A DNA stretch of 8,518 bases from Halomonas sp. (GTDB taxonomy: Bacteria; Pseudomonadota; Gammaproteobacteria; Pseudomonadales; Halomonadaceae), in contig SKVX01000055.1 in NCBI GenBank assembly GCA_007129225.1, forward strand, positions 1 through 8,518, given 5' to 3'. Under the pieces are notes generated by a model. It worked only from the letters and a program-made list of their open reading frames with translations, was not told the origin of the DNA and did no database searches. Of this stretch, positions 5,895 to 8,518 are shown piece by piece (position 1 is the first letter of the stretch; each line of letters starts with the position of its first letter). Position numbers and translations under genes: made by a program.

Positions 5895-5930
5895 CCGACG
5901 CCCCGCCCTACCGGTGGGGCGTCGGTTCGT
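5895..5930 (+). terminator. Strong hairpin terminator after mepM
   Basis: CCGACGCCCC (5895-5904) pairs perfectly with GGGGCGTCGG (5916-5925). The stem can extend by a G-U and two C-G pairs to 13 bp with a CTACC loop (5908-5912). The tail TTCGTTC is only partly T-rich. It starts 22 bases after the mepM stop and ends mepM transcription, at least in part, before the ABC gene. Confidence 0.8.
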
Positions 5931-5960
5931 TCAGGATAGCCCTGACTGATCAGAACGAAC
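5925..5960. repeat. Second inverted repeat between mepM and the ABC gene
   Basis: GTTCGTTC (5925-5932) and GAACGAAC (5953-5960) are perfect 8-base inverted arms around 20 bases. The interval can also fold as TCAGG (5931-5935) with CCTGA (5941-5945), and it ends in the palindrome CTGATCAG (5946-5953). It starts at the last base of the terminator stem. It may be an operator for the ABC gene, or a fold that tunes read-through; nothing decides between them. Confidence 0.45.
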
Positions 5961-5978
5961 GCTGAGCCAGGACCTTCC

Positions 5979-5991
5979 GGAGACGCCCTTG
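5979..5991 (+). promoter_or_regulatory. Ribosome binding site setting a TTG start
   Basis: GGAG (5979-5982) lies 6 bases before the TTG at 5989-5991. The first in-frame ATG is about 75 codons later, inside the first membrane domain, so TTG is very likely the true start of the ABC exporter. Confidence 0.75.
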
Positions 5992-7848
5992 TCCTCCTCC
6001 TATTCACGCAAAGCCATCCCGACCCCGCCCCCAGCAGGCAATCGCCTGAGCGCCTTCTTTGGCGTGTTTCGCTATAGCCGGCGAGCACTGGCCCTGGTGT
6101 GGCAGACCTCGCGCCCGCTGACAGTGGGCCTGGCCGTCTGCACCCTGGTGGCCGGCATATTGCCGGCCGTTGCCGCCTGGATCGGCCAGCTCATCGTCGA
6201 CTCGGTGGTCGACGCCATGGCCCACCACCGCGACACCGGTGAGGTCGAGTGGTGGCCGGTGCTGCGCTACGTACTGGCGGAAGCCGGCGTCATCGCCGCC
6301 ATTGCCATGGCCCAGCGCGGGCTCTCGGGTCAGCAGTCGCTGCTCCGCGCCCTGCTTGGCCAGAAGGTCAATGTGATGATCCTGGAGAAGGCGGGCACCC
6401 TGTCGCTTGCCCAGTTCGAGGATTCCGAGTTCTACGACAAGCTGACCCGTGCCCGGCGGGAGGCATCGATTCGTCCACTCGGCCTGGTCAACAAGACCTT
6501 TTCCTTGATGCAGAACGCCATCTCCCTGGCGAGTTTCGGCGTGCTGCTGGTGCAGTTCTCGCCCTGGGCGATCCTGATTCTGGTGGTCGGCGCCCTGCCA
6601 GTCTTCGCCTCGGAGGCCAAGTTTTCCGGCGACGCCTTCCGGCTGTTTCGCTGGCGCTCGCCCCAGACCCGCATGCAGATGTACCTGGAGACGGTGCTGG
6701 CACGGGAGGACAGCATCAAGGAGGTCAAGCTCTTCGGTCTCGAACCGCTGCTGCTCTCGCGCTACCGCACCATTTTCGACACGCTCTACGGCGAGGACCG
6801 GCGGCTGACGATACGCCGGGAGACCTGGGGCTTCCTGCTCGGCCTGCTGGGCACGGCCGCCTTCTACGGTGCCTACGCCTGGGTCGTGGTGGAAACCGTC
6901 ACCGGCCAGCTCACCCTGGGTGAAATGACCATGTACCTGATGGTCTTCAAGCAGGGCCAGGCGGCGCTTTCGGCGAGTCTCACCTCGATCAGCGGCATGT
7001 ACGAGGACAACCTCTACCTCTCGAACCTCTACGAGTACCTGGAGCAGCCGGTGGCCGCCGAGCGCGGCCACCTCACCGAGGGCTCAACCCCCGGCGACGG
7101 CATCCGCTTCGAGGGCGTCAGCTTCACCTACCCGGGCGCCGACAAGCCGGCCCTGACGCGGATCTCACTTCACGTCGAGCCCGGCGGCAGCCTGGCCCTG
7201 GTCGGCGCCAACGGCTCCGGCAAGACGACCCTGATCAAGCTGCTGACCCGACTCTACGAGCCCAGTGAAGGACGAATCCTCCTCGACGGCAGCGACCTGC
7301 GCGACTGGGACGTCCAGACCCTGCGCCGGCGCATCGGCGTGATCTTCCAGGACTTCGTGCGCTACCAGATGAAGGTGGGCGAGAACCTGGGTGCAGGCGA
7401 CGTGGCCTCCTTCGAGGACGAGGCCCGCTGGGAACAGGCGGCCCGACGCGGCCTTGCCGAGGAGTTCATCAGTGCCATGCCGGGGGGCTACCACACCCAG
7501 CTCGGACGCTGGTTCAAGGGCGGCCAGGAGCTCTCCGGCGGCCAGTGGCAGAAGATCGCCCTGTCCAGGGCCTATATGCGTGAAAGCGCCGACATCCTGG
7601 TGCTGGACGAGCCCACCGCCGCTATGGATGCCGCCGCCGAGGCCGCCGTCTACGACGACTTCCGCGAGCACAGCCGGGACAAGATGACCATCCTCATCTC
7701 CCACCGCTTCTCCACCGTGCGCGCCGCGGACCACATCCTGGTCATCGACGGTGGCGAGATCATCGAGCAGGGTAACCACGAGAGCTTGATGGCCGCCAAC
7801 GGCCGCTATGCCCGCCTGTTCCGCCTGCAGGCCAAGGGGTATCGCTGA
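5989..7848 (+). CDS. ABC half-exporter (fused permease and ATPase)
   Basis: A 619-residue ABC exporter subunit with a membrane domain fused to an ATPase, expected to work as a dimer in the inner membrane. The N-terminal half (about 35-345) has hydrophobic segments near 44-70, 92-108, 175-205 and 280-305. The ATPase (about 372-619) is complete: A-loop Tyr381, Walker A GANGSGKT (406-413), Q-loop Gln454, signature LSGGQ (515-519), Walker B ILVLDE (536-541) with catalytic Glu541, D-loop AAMD (544-547) and His572 in the H-loop. No C39 peptidase domain precedes the membrane domain, so it is not a bacteriocin-processing type. The family includes MsbA-like lipid and multidrug exporters; the substrate cannot be read from sequence. 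Translation starts at TTG with a good ribosome site. A terminator and inverted repeat separate it from mepM, and it converges on the L,D-transpeptidase gene with 11 bases between stop codons. Confidence 0.92.
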   Translation: MSSSYSRKAIPTPPPAGNRLSAFFGVFRYSRRALALVWQTSRPLTVGLAVCTLVAGILPAVAAWIGQLIVDSVVDAMAHHRDTGEVEWWPVLRYVLAEAGVIAAIAMAQRGLSGQQSLLRALLGQKVNVMILEKAGTLSLAQFEDSEFYDKLTRARREASIRPLGLVNKTFSLMQNAISLASFGVLLVQFSPWAILILVVGALPVFASEAKFSGDAFRLFRWRSPQTRMQMYLETVLAREDSIKEVKLFGLEPLLLSRYRTIFDTLYGEDRRLTIRRETWGFLLGLLGTAAFYGAYAWVVVETVTGQLTLGEMTMYLMVFKQGQAALSASLTSISGMYEDNLYLSNLYEYLEQPVAAERGHLTEGSTPGDGIRFEGVSFTYPGADKPALTRISLHVEPGGSLALVGANGSGKTTLIKLLTRLYEPSEGRILLDGSDLRDWDVQTLRRRIGVIFQDFVRYQMKVGENLGAGDVASFEDEARWEQAARRGLAEEFISAMPGGYHTQLGRWFKGGQELSGGQWQKIALSRAYMRESADILVLDEPTAAMDAAAEAAVYDDFREHSRDKMTILISHRFSTVRAADHILVIDGGEIIEQGNHESLMAANGRYARLFRLQAKGYR

Positions 7849-7859
7849 GGATGCTCTTT

Positions 7860-8518
7860 TCATCCCTCGAGTCGTTGTTGCGATAACGGCCGATCCAGCG
7901 CCTGGAGCAGCGCATCGTCACGCTCGTAGATATCGGGCCGAAAGGCCAGCTGGCCATCTTCGGACGGATGCACGGTCCAGTAGTGCAGGATCACCGGCAT
8001 GCGCTCCGCAAGCCGCACGTTGCGGGTCTCCCCGCGGTCGATCTGCGCGCGCACATCTTGGCCACTGCGGGTGTCGTCGAACAACAACTGGGCGAACTCG
8101 CCGATATTCTCCACTCGAATGCAGCCGGAACTTGCGGCCCGCTGCTCCCGGGCGAAGAGCCCCTGTGACGGCGTATCGTGCAGGTAGACCATATGGTTGT
8201 TGGGAAAGCGGACCACCAGCTCCCCCAGCGCATTATGCGGCCCGGGACTCTGGCGCAGCACGACATTGCCCGGCCTAGACCAGTCGATCTCCCAGGGATC
8301 CAGCGGCGCGCCCGAAGGGCTGAGCACCTGGATCCGTTCCCGCCACAGGTAGCCCAGGTCACGACGCACCGCGGGAAGCACGTCCTCGCGCAGGATGGTC
8401 GGGGGAATCGTCCAGGTCGGGTTGACGGTCAGGTGGGTGATCTCGGAGCGCAGCGACGGTGTACGCCGGTAAGGGCGCCCCACCACGATCCGCGAACGCC
8501 AGATTTCCCCATTGGGGC
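7860..8518 (-). CDS. L,D-transpeptidase (YkuD domain, LdtD/YcbB type), 5' end outside window
   Basis: This is the C-terminal part of an L,D-transpeptidase, which forms 3,3 (mDAP-mDAP) cross-links in peptidoglycan in the periplasm. The frame stays open to the right edge (it enters as PNGEIWRSRIVVGRP), so the start lies outside; a GTG at 8486 is internal. The features follow the LdtD/YcbB subfamily: VNPTWTIPPTILREDVLP, then MVYLHDTPSQGLF with the active-site His, and RAASSGCIRVEN whose catalytic Cys codon is at 8123-8121. SSGC in place of the SHGC of many small YkuD enzymes is, as I recall, normal for LdtD. The C-terminal tail HYWTVHPSEDGQLAFRPDIY is also typical. The N-terminal signal, scaffold and peptidoglycan-binding regions expected in the family cannot be seen. 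The TGA at 7862-7860 lies 11 bases from the convergent ABC stop codon. Confidence 0.9.
   Translation of the reverse strand, partial: PNGEIWRSRIVVGRPYRRTPSLRSEITHLTVNPTWTIPPTILREDVLPAVRRDLGYLWRERIQVLSPSGAPLDPWEIDWSRPGNVVLRQSPGPHNALGELVVRFPNNHMVYLHDTPSQGLFAREQRAASSGCIRVENIGEFAQLLFDDTRSGQDVRAQIDRGETRNVRLAERMPVILHYWTVHPSEDGQLAFRPDIYERDDALLQALDRPLSQQRLEG

Noticed and set aside
6004..7071. Minus-strand 355-codon frame opposite the ABC exporter
   Set aside because: Antisense shadow; the plus strand holds all ABC exporter motifs in order.
8484..8486. GTG at 8486 as the start of the L,D-transpeptidase
   Set aside because: The frame continues open to the window edge with family-like residues (RSRIVVGRP), so this codon is internal.
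1..8518. CRISPR array, tRNA/rRNA gene, insertion sequence, toxin-antitoxin pair or phage-defence cluster
   Set aside because: I looked on both strands for spaced direct repeats, tRNA-like arms and transposase or nuclease motifs and saw none that hold up.

Overview
The window looks like ordinary chromosome from a GC-rich gammaproteobacterium. A halophilic Halomonas-like organism is my best guess. It rests on strong resemblance of several products to Enterobacteria/Pseudomonas-type families (YaiI, YqjG, MepM, LdtD), high GC at third codon positions, and a strikingly acidic, Lys/Arg-free segment in the exported MepM-like protein. This is inference from the sequence; no search was run. There is no tRNA, rRNA, CRISPR array, transposase or phage gene that I can support.

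Layout. 1-464 has no convincing gene; it holds an inverted repeat, a small hairpin with a leader-type mini-ORF, and perhaps the tail or head of a gene cut by the left edge. 465-914 (+) is yaiI. It converges on yqjG (911-1915, -), a glutathionyl-hydroquinone reductase, and the two share a TTAA that gives both stop codons. Behind yqjG on the same strand is a LysR-type regulator (2005-2922, -), divergent from a pirin (3022-3873, +). The 99-bp gap between regulator and pirin holds an imperfect inverted repeat that is a good operator candidate. After a probable terminator comes an AT-richer, hairpin-filled leader (about 3941-4130), then a MepM-like LysM/M23 peptidoglycan endopeptidase (4131-5873, +), a strong GC-rich hairpin terminator, an ABC half-exporter starting at TTG (5989-7848, +), and, convergent to it, the C-terminal part of an LdtD/YcbB-type L,D-transpeptidase (7860 to the right edge, -).

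How the genes fit together. The left half reads as a small redox/quinone module: a regulator, a quinone-detoxifying GST-family enzyme and a pirin. It recalls the E. coli yqjG / yhaJ (LysR) / yhaK (pirin) neighbourhood. The right half carries two cell-wall enzymes with complementary chemistry, one cutting 4,3 cross-links and one making 3,3 cross-links, on either side of an exporter of unknown substrate. I found no clearly new biological system. The points most worth checking are the LysR/pirin operator and its possible partner site before yqjG, the structured leader of the MepM gene, and the acidic linker in that protein.
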